A stretch of 64,000 bases of DNA, taken from contig JAAXXY010000015.1 in the NCBI GenBank assembly GCA_013334225.1, positions 1-64,000 on the forward strand, in the 5' to 3' direction. Source of the DNA: Chlorobiaceae bacterium. Lineage in GTDB: Bacteria; Bacteroidota; Chlorobiia; Chlorobiales; Chlorobiaceae. Positions 56,170-64,000 of this stretch are shown one piece after another (within the stretch, counting starts at the first letter, position 1; each line of letters starts with the position of its first letter). Below the pieces are notes generated by a model. That model was given only the letters and a program-made list of their open reading frames with translations. It was not told the DNA's origin and made no database searches. Position numbers and translations under genes: made by a program.

Positions 56170-57798
56170 TCAGAGCCGGAACTTTCTGTAATCGATATCG
56201 AATTTTTTAACACGAAGCCCCATGATCCGGTCTGACAGCCCAAGCTGGATCGCAGCTCTCGACATGTTTCCTTTTGTCCGTTTCAGCGCTTCGATGATCA
56301 TCTCTTTCTCTATCGCATCGAGCTTCTGCTGCAATGAGCCGGTATAAGGGGTGCCGCTCGATTCGGCGGTCTGGAGCGTCGGAGGAAGATGGTATCCGTG
56401 TATGACGTTGTCTTCACTGAGAATGACCGCCCGTTCGATACAGTTCTGCAGTTCACGGACATTGCCCGGCCAGTGGTAACGCATCAGCATGTCGATGGAT
56501 GTTGTCGAGATACGCCGGACCCCTTTATGGTTCAGAGCATTGAATTTTTCGACAAAATAGTCCGCAAGCAGCAGAATGTCCGTTTTGCGCTCCCGGAGCG
56601 GCGGAACGGTGATCGGGAATATGTTGAGCCGGTAATAGAGATCCTCCCTGAATGTTCCGTTTCTGATAAGTTCTTCAAGGTTACGGTTTGTTGCCGCGAT
56701 GACACGGACGTCAGTTTTGATGGTTTTTGATCCGCCTACACGCTCGAACTCCTTTTCCTGCAGGATCCTCAGGAGTTTTGCCTGGACCGGCAGGCTGAGC
56801 TCGCCGACTTCGTCAAGGAATATCGTTCCGTTATGGGCAAGCTCGAACCTTCCCTGGCGGGTAGCGGATGCTCCGGTGAAAGCACCCTTTTCATGTCCGA
56901 AAAGTTCGCTTTCAACGATGCTTTCCGGCAGGGCGGCACAGTTGAATTTTATAAAGGGTTTTTCGGCGCGGCGGCTTTTGAAATGAATCGCACTTGCCAC
57001 CAGTTCCTTGCCAACGCCGCTTTCGCCAAGAATAAGCGCTGTTGCGCTGGTTTTGGCAATTTTATCGATCATCTTGAACAGGCCTATCATCGGTTTCGCG
57101 TTTCCGATGATATTTGCCGGCCTCACCGATTCGAGAATGTAATCCTCCTCATGTTCATCAAAACTGACTTTCTTGTTGTTCGTTTTTCCTGACGTTCCTC
57201 CGACGCCGTTTTTAGTGCTTTCCTCAAAGGCGATCTGTTTCAACCTGACAGCCTGGGAGATCATGGCCGCAATAATGGACAGCTGGTCCACATAGTGCTG
57301 CAGCAGGTCTGTTCGGGCTTCTTCGATCCTGCTTTTTTTAATTTTTCCATCCGATCGCGACTGATCGATCTGGTGGTCTGCACTTAACGTTCCGATGATT
57401 TCCGTTCCATCCTTGATCGGAATGCATATATAACAGAGGCGGTCTTTTTTCGCTTTTGAGCGTGAACGGGTACGGTCAAGGAAAAGAGGTTCGTCGCTGA
57501 TGTTCGGCACGACAACCGTTTTGCCTGTTTTCACAACCTGACCGGTAATTCCCTCGCCTAAGCGGTAGCGGCCTCGTTCTTTCTCTTCCTGTGTAAGTCC
57601 GAACGATTCATTGATCACTATTTCACCGGTTTCACGGTTCAGGATCGTGATCATTCCTCTCAGCATGTTCATATGCTCAGACATGATGAAAAGTACCAGC
57701 CTCAATACCTTGTTGATATCGTTTTCATTTGTGATGGTTCTGCTGACCTCAGCAAGAAGGCTGATACTGCTATGATCCTGTTCCCTTGTAACGAGCAT
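56170..57798 (-). CDS. nifA: Nif-specific transcriptional activator NifA
   Basis: Sigma-54 activator of 542 residues. A GAF domain (about 10-180, with RYRLGEGITGQVVKTGKTVVVPNI as in NifA), a linker, the AAA+ domain with Walker A GESGVGKE, GAFTGA loop and Walker B NGTIFLDEVGE, and a C-terminal helix-turn-helix (AAIQLGLSDRIMGLRVKKFDI) in the NifA pattern. It follows nifV by 19 bp on the same strand. It should act at the sigma-54 promoter of nifH at 20542. Confidence 0.93.
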   Translation of the reverse strand: MLVTREQDHSSISLLAEVSRTITNENDINKVLRLVLFIMSEHMNMLRGMITILNRETGEIVINESFGLTQEEKERGRYRLGEGITGQVVKTGKTVVVPNISDEPLFLDRTRSRSKAKKDRLCYICIPIKDGTEIIGTLSADHQIDQSRSDGKIKKSRIEEARTDLLQHYVDQLSIIAAMISQAVRLKQIAFEESTKNGVGGTSGKTNNKKVSFDEHEEDYILESVRPANIIGNAKPMIGLFKMIDKIAKTSATALILGESGVGKELVASAIHFKSRRAEKPFIKFNCAALPESIVESELFGHEKGAFTGASATRQGRFELAHNGTIFLDEVGELSLPVQAKLLRILQEKEFERVGGSKTIKTDVRVIAATNRNLEELIRNGTFREDLYYRLNIFPITVPPLRERKTDILLLADYFVEKFNALNHKGVRRISTTSIDMLMRYHWPGNVRELQNCIERAVILSEDNVIHGYHLPPTLQTAESSGTPYTGSLQQKLDAIEKEMIIEALKRTKGNMSRAAIQLGLSDRIMGLRVKKFDIDYRKFRL

Positions 57799-57817
57799 GA
57801 CAAATAAGATCTGATGA

Positions 57818-58975
57818 TCAGAATTTTACCGAATTTTTTCTGTAGATGAATTCAATTTCTTCAGGACTCAGTGAGCGTTTCTTTTCATTTGCTGCCGTGC
57901 GGACTTTGTCGAGCAGCCGGTTCGCTTCGCTTCTCGATATCATGATGCCCCTTGCGGAAAAAAAATGCTGCAGTGAAGCGCTTCCCGAATGCTTTCCGAT
58001 CACGAGCTCGTAATTGCCCCGTCCAACCTGCTGAGGAAGGAACGGCTGATAGGAAAGAGGGTTTTTCAGCAGTGCGGCACAATGAATTCCCGATTCATGA
58101 AGAAATGCCGATTTGCCTATGACCGGTTTCTGGTCGAAAATAATTCTTCCTGCCGCTTTGCTGACCTTTGAACAGAGAAGGGAAAGCCTTGTCGTGTCGA
58201 GACCGGTATCGTATCTGCCGGAAAGTTTCAATGCCATTGCCAGTTCTTCCAGTGCGGCATTGCCGGCCCTTTCACCAAGTCCGGTCACAGAAACACTGAC
58301 GGCTTCACATCCCGCTTCGAGCGCCATGAATGCATTTGCCGTTGCCATGCCGAGATCGTTGTGGGCATGAAACTCGAGTGAAATGCCGACTGAAGATTTC
58401 AGTGTGTGCACAAGATCCATGACGGATGTCGGCGTAGCGATCCCTACGGTGTCGGCAATTCTTGCCCTGTATGCACCGCATGCCCCGGCTTCGAGCATGA
58501 ACGTTTTCAGGAATTCTTGATCAGCCCGCGTTGCATCCTGTGCGCCGACGCTGACATAGCTGAAATATTTTTTCGCATGTGCAGTCAGTTCGTGAAGCTG
58601 TCCAAAGACCCAGGATCTGTCCTTTTCCATAAGCTGGAGGTAGAGGTCCGAAACCGGGAAGCTGATATGCACCGCTTCGGTGCCGCATCCGGCAGCATGC
58701 TCTATATCCTGCACTTTTGCCCGGGACCAGCAGGAGAGGCGCACCGGCAGGTTGAGGGCCGAAATTTCACTGATAGTTTTTCTTTCATCCGCACTGATTG
58801 CCGGATATCCGATTTCAATTTCATTGACGCCGGTTTCGGCAAGCAGACGGGCGATTTCAATTTTTTCCCTGCTGCTGAAAGCTACGCCCGGCGCCTGCTC
58901 TCCGTCTCTCAGAGTTGTGTCGATGATCCAGGGTTTTCTTTCGGAAGAAGAAGATGTTCTGCGGTTGTTGATCAT
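57818..58975 (-). CDS. nifV: Homocitrate synthase NifV
   Basis: Makes homocitrate, the organic ligand of FeMo-co, from acetyl-CoA and 2-oxoglutarate; 385 residues. Opens with DTTLRDGEQAPGVAFS; the barrel has LEFHAHNDLGMATANA and the histidines of HESGIHCAALLKNPLSYQPF, and the GKHSG motif lies near residue 330. ATG 58975 has AAGGA seven bases ahead. Upstream of nifA; no sigma-54 site was seen before it. Confidence 0.93.
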   Translation of the reverse strand: MINNRRTSSSSERKPWIIDTTLRDGEQAPGVAFSSREKIEIARLLAETGVNEIEIGYPAISADERKTISEISALNLPVRLSCWSRAKVQDIEHAAGCGTEAVHISFPVSDLYLQLMEKDRSWVFGQLHELTAHAKKYFSYVSVGAQDATRADQEFLKTFMLEAGACGAYRARIADTVGIATPTSVMDLVHTLKSSVGISLEFHAHNDLGMATANAFMALEAGCEAVSVSVTGLGERAGNAALEELAMALKLSGRYDTGLDTTRLSLLCSKVSKAAGRIIFDQKPVIGKSAFLHESGIHCAALLKNPLSYQPFLPQQVGRGNYELVIGKHSGSASLQHFFSARGIMISRSEANRLLDKVRTAANEKKRSLSPEEIEFIYRKNSVKF

Positions 58976-59177
58976 ATCCGGGTCCTTGATGTTGCTCAGT
59001 CAGCTCGATGATAAAGATAATAGTGTCGGTCTTTTGTGTTCTTATTTAAGACTATCCTTAGTGTTTCCTAAAAATATAAGGAATATATAATGAAATAAAA
59101 TACAAATTCAGACAAAAATGTATAATTTTGTTGAATGTTTTTGCTCCGATGCTTCCGTTACCCTTTAAAAGGATTTA

Positions 59178-59232
59178 TTCCGGAAACCCTCGTCGAAAAA
59201 AAATGTACATCGAGGGAAGGGGAGTATGTTCC
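59178..59232. repeat. 55-bp direct repeat, copy 1
   Basis: Matches 59903-59957 at 53 of 55 positions. Each copy holds a CCCTCG/CGAGGG inverted pair around an A-rich loop. Confidence 0.85.
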
Positions 59233-59240
59233 TGCAACAA

Positions 59241-59400
59241 TAAGTCGCAAGGAAATCCATGCAATGGGGTTGTCATTCCGCAATGAAGCGTAGCGGAATG
59301 AAGAATCCATTTTATTACTCTACAATAATTTATGGATTCTTCGCTTTGCTCAGAATGACAAAATCAGAGCTATTGTTGCTAACCAGGATTGAGAGTTTTA
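59241..59400. repeat. Palindromic dispersed repeat, copy 1
   Basis: About 160 bp, inverted relative to 62601-62770. The core has AAGAATCCA and TGGATTCTT arms; the outer arms are TGTCATTCCG-like and CAGAATGACA. Looks like a MITE or REP-type element of intergenic DNA. Confidence 0.8.
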
Positions 59401-59902
59401 ATCGCTGGAGTAATAATACGGTTTGGCGCAATTGTCATTCTGAGTTCCCCGTATCCGGTAGCGGCTTGATACAGGGAGCTCAGGATGACAGGAAGATTTG
59501 CCTGTCCAGGAGTCCCGGGGTTGTCACCCCGCTATACCGACATGCCGCTCCTTCTGAGCTGAGAAGATATAATTGGGGTTGACGCGTTGCCCTTCCCCGG
59601 CGCTCACGCATCCGGCTACCGGTATCCCGCCCCTTCGGGGCTCAAATCAAGTGAACAGCAATGAGCAATGAGTGCTTTCCCCCCTACCACCCACTCTCCG
59701 TCTTCAATCCCGTTGGGATGGCATATCGGTAGCCGAGGACGTAAGCCCCGGGGTACATGCATTATAAAATTCGGGTTTCAGCCCCGACATATTGGTTTAT
59801 TACTCCGGCGATCAAAGGTATTTATCCGGTTTGGCGCTAATTGTCAGGTGAAGTCTCATACCCATCTGCGACCTGCAGCTGCCGAGGCAATCATGGGAGT
59901 TT

Positions 59903-59957
59903 TTCCGGAAACTCTCGTCGAAAAAAAACGTACATCGAGGGAAGGGGAGTATGTTCC
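59903..59957. repeat. 55-bp direct repeat, copy 2
   Basis: Second copy of the repeat at 59178-59232, 725 bp away in the same orientation. It ends about 100 bp before the peroxiredoxin promoter. Confidence 0.85.
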
Positions 59958-60050
59958 GGCAGAAAATCCCTTTTATGTATGTTTTTCACTTGAAGAATTG
60001 AAACGCTTCTGCCATTCCCGGCGTTTTTTAGTTGCAGAGACCAAAGATAT

Positions 60051-60083
60051 GTCTTATATTGGACTAAATAAGTCTTATTTAAT
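60051..60083 (+). promoter_or_regulatory. Probable peroxiredoxin promoter with repeated GTCTTAT
   Basis: GTCTTAT occurs at 60051 and again 21 bases later at 60072, on the same face of the helix. Between them TTGGAC (60059-60064) could be a -35 box with TTTAAT (60078-60083) as -10. GACT-aaata-AGTC forms a short dyad over the spacer. Position and gene suggest peroxide-responsive control. Confidence 0.45.
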
Positions 60084-60115
60084 CTGAACATCATTAATAA
60101 CAAGGAGAACATACA

Positions 60116-60706
60116 ATGAGTGTACTGGTTGGCCGGAACGCGCCGGATTTCGATGTGGCCGCAGTTGTAAACGGATCACAGTTTGTCGATTCATGCAAGC
60201 TGTCAGATTACAAGGGCAAATATGTGGTGCTGTTTTTTTATCCGCTTGATTTCACGTTTGTCTGTCCTACGGAACTTCACGCTTTCCAGGAGAAGCTCGA
60301 TGAGTTCAAGAAGAGGAATGTCGAGCTGCTCGGTTGTTCCGTGGATTCCAAGTTTTCCCACCATGCATGGCTGCGTACGCCGAGAAACCGCGGAGGTATC
60401 GAAGGTGTTACCTACACGCTGCTTTCCGATATGAACAAAACTATTTCGAAAGACTATGATGTGCTTCTCGATGAAGCCGGCATTTCGTTGCGCGGATTGT
60501 TCCTTATCGACAAGGAAGGAGTGGTCCGTCATCAGGTTGTCAATGATCTTCCGCTTGGCCGCAATGTTGACGAAGTATTGAGAATGATCGATGCCCTGCA
60601 GTTTACCGAGCAGTTCGGCGAGGTCTGCCCAGCCAACTGGAACAAGGGTGACAAGACAATGAAACCGGATGATGAAGGATTGAAGGAATTTTTCAAGGAT
60701 GCCTGA
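60116..60706 (+). CDS. 2-Cys peroxiredoxin
   Basis: Thiol peroxidase of 196 residues that reduces H2O2 and organic peroxides. Peroxidatic Cys50 is in DFTFVCPTE and resolving Cys171 in GEVCPANW, so it is a typical 2-Cys AhpC/Prx1-type enzyme. The C-terminal tail with DEGLKEFF resembles the oxidation-sensitive type. AAGGAG lies nine bases before ATG. No AhpF or other reductase is adjacent. Confidence 0.94.
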   Translation: MSVLVGRNAPDFDVAAVVNGSQFVDSCKLSDYKGKYVVLFFYPLDFTFVCPTELHAFQEKLDEFKKRNVELLGCSVDSKFSHHAWLRTPRNRGGIEGVTYTLLSDMNKTISKDYDVLLDEAGISLRGLFLIDKEGVVRHQVVNDLPLGRNVDEVLRMIDALQFTEQFGEVCPANWNKGDKTMKPDDEGLKEFFKDA

Positions 60707-60768
60707 TTTTTCATCAGGAGTTCAATAACAGGTCCGCTCTCGTTCCTGTACTGTGGACGGGGGGTTCA

Positions 60769-60815
60769 ATTCCGGAAATTCCATTTCTTACGGGAATTTC
60801 CGGAATCAATTTTTT
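60769..60815 (+). terminator. Strong terminator after the peroxiredoxin gene
   Basis: ATTCCGGAAATTCC (60769-60782) and GGAATTTCCGGAAT (60793-60806) make a perfect 14-bp stem with a ten-base loop, followed by TTTTTT. It lies between the convergent peroxiredoxin and proS genes. Confidence 0.85.
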
Positions 60816-60824
60816 ACCGGGTTG

Positions 60825-62270
60825 TCAGTATGCTTTGGCAAAGACAGCTTTTCTTTCGGCAGGCCTTCCGGAATAAATGCAGGTGCCCGGTCTGTCGATT
60901 TCATACTTCTTGATATACTCCTCTTCTATCGGAAGCACCCTGATCGTGGCTTTCGTCTCTTCCTTGATTTTCGCTTCTGTCTCGCCGGTGCCGTCCCAGT
61001 GTGCGATGACGAACCCTTTCTCGATCTTTTCCCGGAATTCCTCGTAGCTGCTGACTTCGCAGGTGTTGTCGTTGCGGAACTGCAGCGCCTTGTCGAACAT
61101 GCTCTGCTGGATATTGTTGAGAATTTCGCTGATGTTCGTCACCAGGGTGTCGTCGAGCGAGAGCTCTGTTTTTTCAAGGGTGTCTCGACGAGCGACAATG
61201 CAGATATTTTTTTCGATATCCCTTGGCCCGAGTTCGATGCGGAGGGGGATACCCTGCAGTTCATATTCGGCGAATTTCCATCCCGGCGAGTTCTGTTCGC
61301 TGCTGTCGACAAAAGCCGGTATGCCGCTTTTTTTCAGGGAGCCGGCAATGGCTTCGGCGCGTTCGATCACAGCGGCCTTGTCGCCTTTCATGATAGGAAT
61401 GATCACGACCTGTCTCGAAGCAAGCTTCGGCGGCAGCACAAGTCCGCGGTCGTCGGAGTGTGCCATGATCAATGCGCCGATAAGCCTCGTGGATACTCCC
61501 CAGCTTGTAGCCCAGACATAATCGAGTTTTCCTTCCTTTGTCTGGAACTGGCAGTCGAAGGCTTTGGCGAAATTCTGGCCGAGGTTGTGGGACGTTCCGG
61601 CCTGGAGGGCTTTCGTATCCTGCATCATGGCTTCGATGCAGTATGTTTCAACCGCGCCGGCAAATTTTTCACTGTCGGTTTTCCTGCCCATGATCACCGG
61701 CATGGCCATGTACTCTTCGGCGAATGTCTTGTAGACGTTGATCATGCGGAGTACCTCTTCCTGCGATTCTTCAGGCGTTGCATGGGCGGTGTGGCCTTCC
61801 TGCCAGAGGAATTCCGTTGTCCTCAGGAACAGGCGTGTCCTCAATTCCCAGCGGACGACGTTGGCCCACTGGTTGATCAGGATCGGAAGGTCCCGGTATG
61901 ACTGGATCCACTTTTTGTAGGATGACCAGATAATGGTTTCGGAAGTGGGGCGCACATAGAGTTTTTCCGCGAGCTCTTCGCCGCCGCCGTGCGTGACGAC
62001 CGCGCATTCGGGAGCGAACCCTTCGATATGTTCGGCTTCCTTCGCTATGAAGCTTTCCGGGATGAAAAGGGGAAAATAGGCGTTGACATGGCCGGTTTCC
62101 TTGAACATCCGGTCAAGGGCGGCCTGCATTTTTTCCCAGATCGCATAGCCGTTCGGTCGTATGACCATGCAGCCCCTTACGTCGGAATAGTCCGCAAGTT
62201 TTGCCGAACGGACCAGGTCTATATACCATTGGGAGTAATCCTCGCTTCTTGAAGTGATCTTGTCTGCCAC
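60825..62270 (-). CDS. proS: Prolyl-tRNA synthetase, archaeal/eukaryal-type
   Basis: Class II synthetase of 481 residues, the short form without the editing insertion of bacterial ProRS. Motif 2 appears in [24 protein letters not shown], motif 3 near [19 protein letters not shown], followed by an anticodon-binding domain and the C-terminal zinc-like extension ending KAVFAKAY with [12 protein letters not shown]. Single gene, convergent with the peroxiredoxin. Confidence 0.95.
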   Translation of the reverse strand: MADKITSRSEDYSQWYIDLVRSAKLADYSDVRGCMVIRPNGYAIWEKMQAALDRMFKETGHVNAYFPLFIPESFIAKEAEHIEGFAPECAVVTHGGGEELAEKLYVRPTSETIIWSSYKKWIQSYRDLPILINQWANVVRWELRTRLFLRTTEFLWQEGHTAHATPEESQEEVLRMINVYKTFAEEYMAMPVIMGRKTDSEKFAGAVETYCIEAMMQDTKALQAGTSHNLGQNFAKAFDCQFQTKEGKLDYVWATSWGVSTRLIGALIMAHSDDRGLVLPPKLASRQVVIIPIMKGDKAAVIERAEAIAGSLKKSGIPAFVDSSEQNSPGWKFAEYELQGIPLRIELGPRDIEKNICIVARRDTLEKTELSLDDTLVTNISEILNNIQQSMFDKALQFRNDNTCEVSSYEEFREKIEKGFVIAHWDGTGETEAKIKEETKATIRVLPIEEEYIKKYEIDRPGTCIYSGRPAERKAVFAKAY

Positions 62271-62600
62271 GATACCGATAGATGATTATTGTTGAAAAAG
62301 AGCTGTAATGTATAATGAAATACGGGTACTCGGCTACAAAATAATCTCAGAAATCAAGAATTCCCGCCACTGAACATACAAAAAACCGGAACAGGGATGA
62401 ATACGGGCCGCATTTTTTCCTTACCCCTGCAAGGCTTCAGATAAACTTTCAGAAGATCGGTTGATTGAAAACTCATTTGAAAACGAATACGTAACTTTAG
62501 CGCTTTGTTGTAATAATAAATTAAATTTCATGTAAAGATTAAGTCTTTTTATTGCCGGCCTGGCAGGTAATGGTATATTTTAAAGTTATTATTCCGAGTT

Positions 62601-62770
62601 AAAAACTGTCAATCCTGGTTAGCAACCATAACTCCGATTTTGTCATTCTGAGGCCGATGCAGTCGGCCGAAGAATCCATAAATTATTGTTTAGTAATAAA
62701 ATGGATTCTTCTTTCCGCTACGCTTCATTGCGGAATAAGAGTCCCGTTGCATTGATATCCTCGCGACTTA
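62601..62770. repeat. Palindromic dispersed repeat, copy 2 (inverted)
   Basis: Inverted copy of 59241-59400, clear from GCGACTTA at one end to the AACCAGGATTGA-type end at the other, with the AAGAATCCA/TGGATTCTT core conserved. The pair flanks the peroxiredoxin-proS segment. Confidence 0.8.
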
Positions 62771-62812
62771 TCGATGCCGTAGCAATAAAAAAGAACTTGA
62801 TGCAGAAATCAT

Positions 62813-62926
62813 GCTCAGTACCGTATCGAAAAGCGAAAGGACGGTTTGCTTGATGAAATTGAAGCTCGTATGCGCCAGTCAGTGCAGAAAGAGAGGCTCT
62901 TCGTTGTTCGGTGGACTTTATGTTAA
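62813..62926 (+). pseudogene. C-terminal remnant of a helicase-like protein
   Basis: A 37-codon plus-strand frame, open from a stop at about 62795, encodes AQYRIEKRKDGLLDEIEAR and then QSVQKERLFVVRWTLC before TAA. The ...LLDEIEARL...E.LF.IRW... pattern is the C-terminal end of SNF2/DEAD-type helicases of defence-type gene sets. No upstream part remains. A family guess from a short motif. Confidence 0.35.
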
Positions 62927-62939
62927 CCCTTGGGGTTAA
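62923..62939. promoter_or_regulatory. Operator-like dyad upstream of higB
   Basis: TTAACCC (62923-62929) and GGGTTAA (62933-62939) are perfect complements three bases apart, 42 bp before the toxin start. Toxin-antitoxin operons are usually autorepressed by the antitoxin at such a dyad. Confidence 0.55.
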
Positions 62940-62981
62940 TAAATATTTCATTATCTTTTTCTTTTTCCGTACATTTTCCTT

Positions 62982-63317
62982 ATGAAACTCCGTTTCAGCA
63001 GTCGCAAACTGGAAAAGTCGGTTGAGAGCTTTTCTGCCATAAAAAAGCATTATGGCTCAAGGGCAAAGCAAGTCGATCAACGTCTTGACGATCTGACAGT
63101 GGTCGATTGTCTTGCAGAGATGTACGCTATACCTTCGGCGCATTGCCATGAACTTTCAGGCGGGAGAGCAGGGGAGTTTGCTGTTGCCATTTCACCAAAC
63201 CACAGGATCATTTTTATGCCTGATCACGACCCGATGCCTCGCAAGGATGATGGCGGGATCGACTTGAATTTGGTGGACAGTATTGTCATTACTGCTATCG
63301 GAGAGGATTATCATTGA
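62982..63317 (+). CDS. higB: HigB-type toxin (RelE-fold) of a toxin-antitoxin pair
   Basis: Small basic protein of 111 residues resembling plasmid-maintenance killer/HigB mRNA interferases: MKLRFSSRKLEKSVESFSAIKKHYGSRAKQVDQRLDDL, then AHCHELSGGRAGEFAVAISPNHRIIF. The first-toxin order (toxin then antitoxin) is the HigBA arrangement. The antitoxin follows at 29 bp. Confidence 0.8.
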   Translation: MKLRFSSRKLEKSVESFSAIKKHYGSRAKQVDQRLDDLTVVDCLAEMYAIPSAHCHELSGGRAGEFAVAISPNHRIIFMPDHDPMPRKDDGGIDLNLVDSIVITAIGEDYH

Positions 63318-63346
63318 AATGAGCATTTGAACGTGGAAGCAAGATC

Positions 63347-64000
63347 ATGACCATGAAGAACACATACAGAAACCGGAACGACATAGCGATAGCACGCGAA
63401 GTCATCTCATGTCCCGGCGATACGCTGGCTGAGCATCTCGAATACACAGGCATGAGCCAGGCTGAGCTGGCCGAGCGGATGGGCAGGCCGAAAAAGACGA
63501 TCAACGAAATCATTCGCGGCAAGGCGCAGATTACCCCGGAAACAGCCCTGCAGCTCGAAAGGGTCGTCGGTATTCCAGCCACGTTCTGGCTCAGGAAGGA
63601 GCAGAGCTATCGACTGAGGCTTGCAGAGATCGATGAGGCGGAAAAGTTGCTCGATGATGCTGACAGGATCAGGAGGTTTCCGCTTAAAGAAATGATAAAG
63701 AGAGGGTGGATCATTTGCGAAAAGGGGCTGGAGCATGAGAAGAATGCCCTGTTCTCATTTTTCAGGGTGGCATCACTGCAAGCGTATGAGAGCGTCTGCC
63801 ACAAGCAGCTTTATGCCGCTGCTTACCGAATGAGCGAAAAAAGCAGCAAGGACCCTTACGCCATGGCAGCATGGCTTCGTCAGGGGGAACGGCAGGCGGA
63901 GTCTTTGCAAGCGGAGCCTTTCGACAAAAAAGCGTTTGAAGAGGCTCTGCTCGATATAAAAACGAGGCTTGTCCCGAAAGACGACGGATTTCTTGATGAG
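63347..64000 (+). CDS. higA: HigA-type antitoxin with long C-terminal extension (3' end beyond window)
   Basis: 218 codons visible, no stop before the right edge. An N-terminal XRE helix-turn-helix (GDTLAEHLEYTGMSQAELAERMGRPKKTINEIIRGKAQITPETALQLERV) is followed by FWLRKEQSYRLRLAEID, the HigA family pattern. The rest (RGWIICEK..., FSFFRVASLQAY) resembles the ImmA/IrrE-associated extended antitoxins rather than short HigA. Partial gene; the metallopeptidase motif, if any, lies outside the window. Confidence 0.8.
   Translation, partial: MTMKNTYRNRNDIAIAREVISCPGDTLAEHLEYTGMSQAELAERMGRPKKTINEIIRGKAQITPETALQLERVVGIPATFWLRKEQSYRLRLAEIDEAEKLLDDADRIRRFPLKEMIKRGWIICEKGLEHEKNALFSFFRVASLQAYESVCHKQLYAAAYRMSEKSSKDPYAMAAWLRQGERQAESLQAEPFDKKAFEEALLDIKTRLVPKDDGFLDE

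Larger units (their letters stand above)
58976..60115. other. Repeat-rich intergenic region
   Basis: About 1.1 kb between nifV and the peroxiredoxin gene without a supported gene. It holds one copy of a 55-bp direct repeat at each end, a 160-bp palindromic element with an inverted copy beyond proS, a second smaller TGTCATTCTGAG/CTCAGGATGACA palindrome near 59433-59490 and the peroxiredoxin promoter. A 139-codon frame at 59668-60087 has no protein character. Confidence 0.7.

Noticed and set aside
59668-60087. 139-codon frame upstream of the peroxiredoxin
   Set aside because: It runs across the 55-bp repeat and promoter and has no protein character.
62718-63050. 110-codon minus-strand frame over the repeat and the higB start
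   Set aside because: Composed of the dispersed repeat and antisense of higB; no family similarity.

Overview
The window looks like the chromosome of a green sulfur bacterium (Chlorobiota, Chlorobium/Prosthecochloris type). The evidence is a nif cluster in the order nifH-nifI1-nifI2-nifD-nifK-nifE-nifN-nifB-[2Fe-2S] ferredoxin with two GlnB-like genes between nifH and nifD, a NifD with the extra internal segment of that lineage, an archaeal-type ProRS, and many TonB receptors tied to metal supply. The genus is inferred from protein character only; no rRNA is present.

Positions 1-6100 (minus strand) hold a sulfur/cysteine operon. A short Cys-rich reading frame and a strong intrinsic terminator (5913-5943) come first. 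They are followed by a DUF4395 membrane protein, a tRNA-Cys-like element (5282-5355), metY, an HPr-like protein, an atypical LuxR-type response regulator, cysK, epsC and, cut by the left edge, a family 2B encapsulin shell gene with an inserted cyclic-nucleotide-binding-like domain. The encapsulin has no internal stop and runs off the edge.

Positions 6200-11011 and 26800-37800 hold two molybdenum blocks around the nitrogenase cluster. They contain ModE, two ModA proteins, ModB, ModC, a molbindin-like protein, three TonB-dependent receptors, a secreted sulfite-oxidase-fold protein, a c-type cytochrome, and an unusual three-gene set (a solute-binding-like protein without signal peptide, a UreG/HypB-like GTPase and an ABC ATPase without permease). 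Six full 23-24 bp palindromes with CGTTAT/ATAACG half-sites, plus one degenerate half-site, lie upstream of these genes and look like one ModE regulon. Nitrogenase (11258-20454) has a textbook sigma-54 promoter at 20542-20557; nifA and nifV lie apart at 56170-58975.

Positions 39154-47794 hold a RiPP cluster: a Nif11-class precursor with a short Gly-Gly-delimited core, a radical SAM/SPASM enzyme, a C39-peptidase ABC exporter, a second ABC exporter and an HlyD-type adaptor. Positions 48037-53784 hold a NtrC-type two-component pair, a decaying CusA-like RND pump with two in-frame stops, and a cupredoxin-like protein. The right end holds a hybrid histidine kinase, nifA-nifV, dispersed palindromic repeats, a 2-Cys peroxiredoxin, proS, a small helicase remnant and a HigBA-type toxin-antitoxin pair cut by the right edge.

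Read together, the Mo blocks would bring molybdenum across both membranes for the nitrogenase between them. The sulfur operon would supply cysteine, homocysteine and perhaps a sulfur-storing compartment. These functional links are inferred from gene identity, strand, spacing and shared operator-like sequences.
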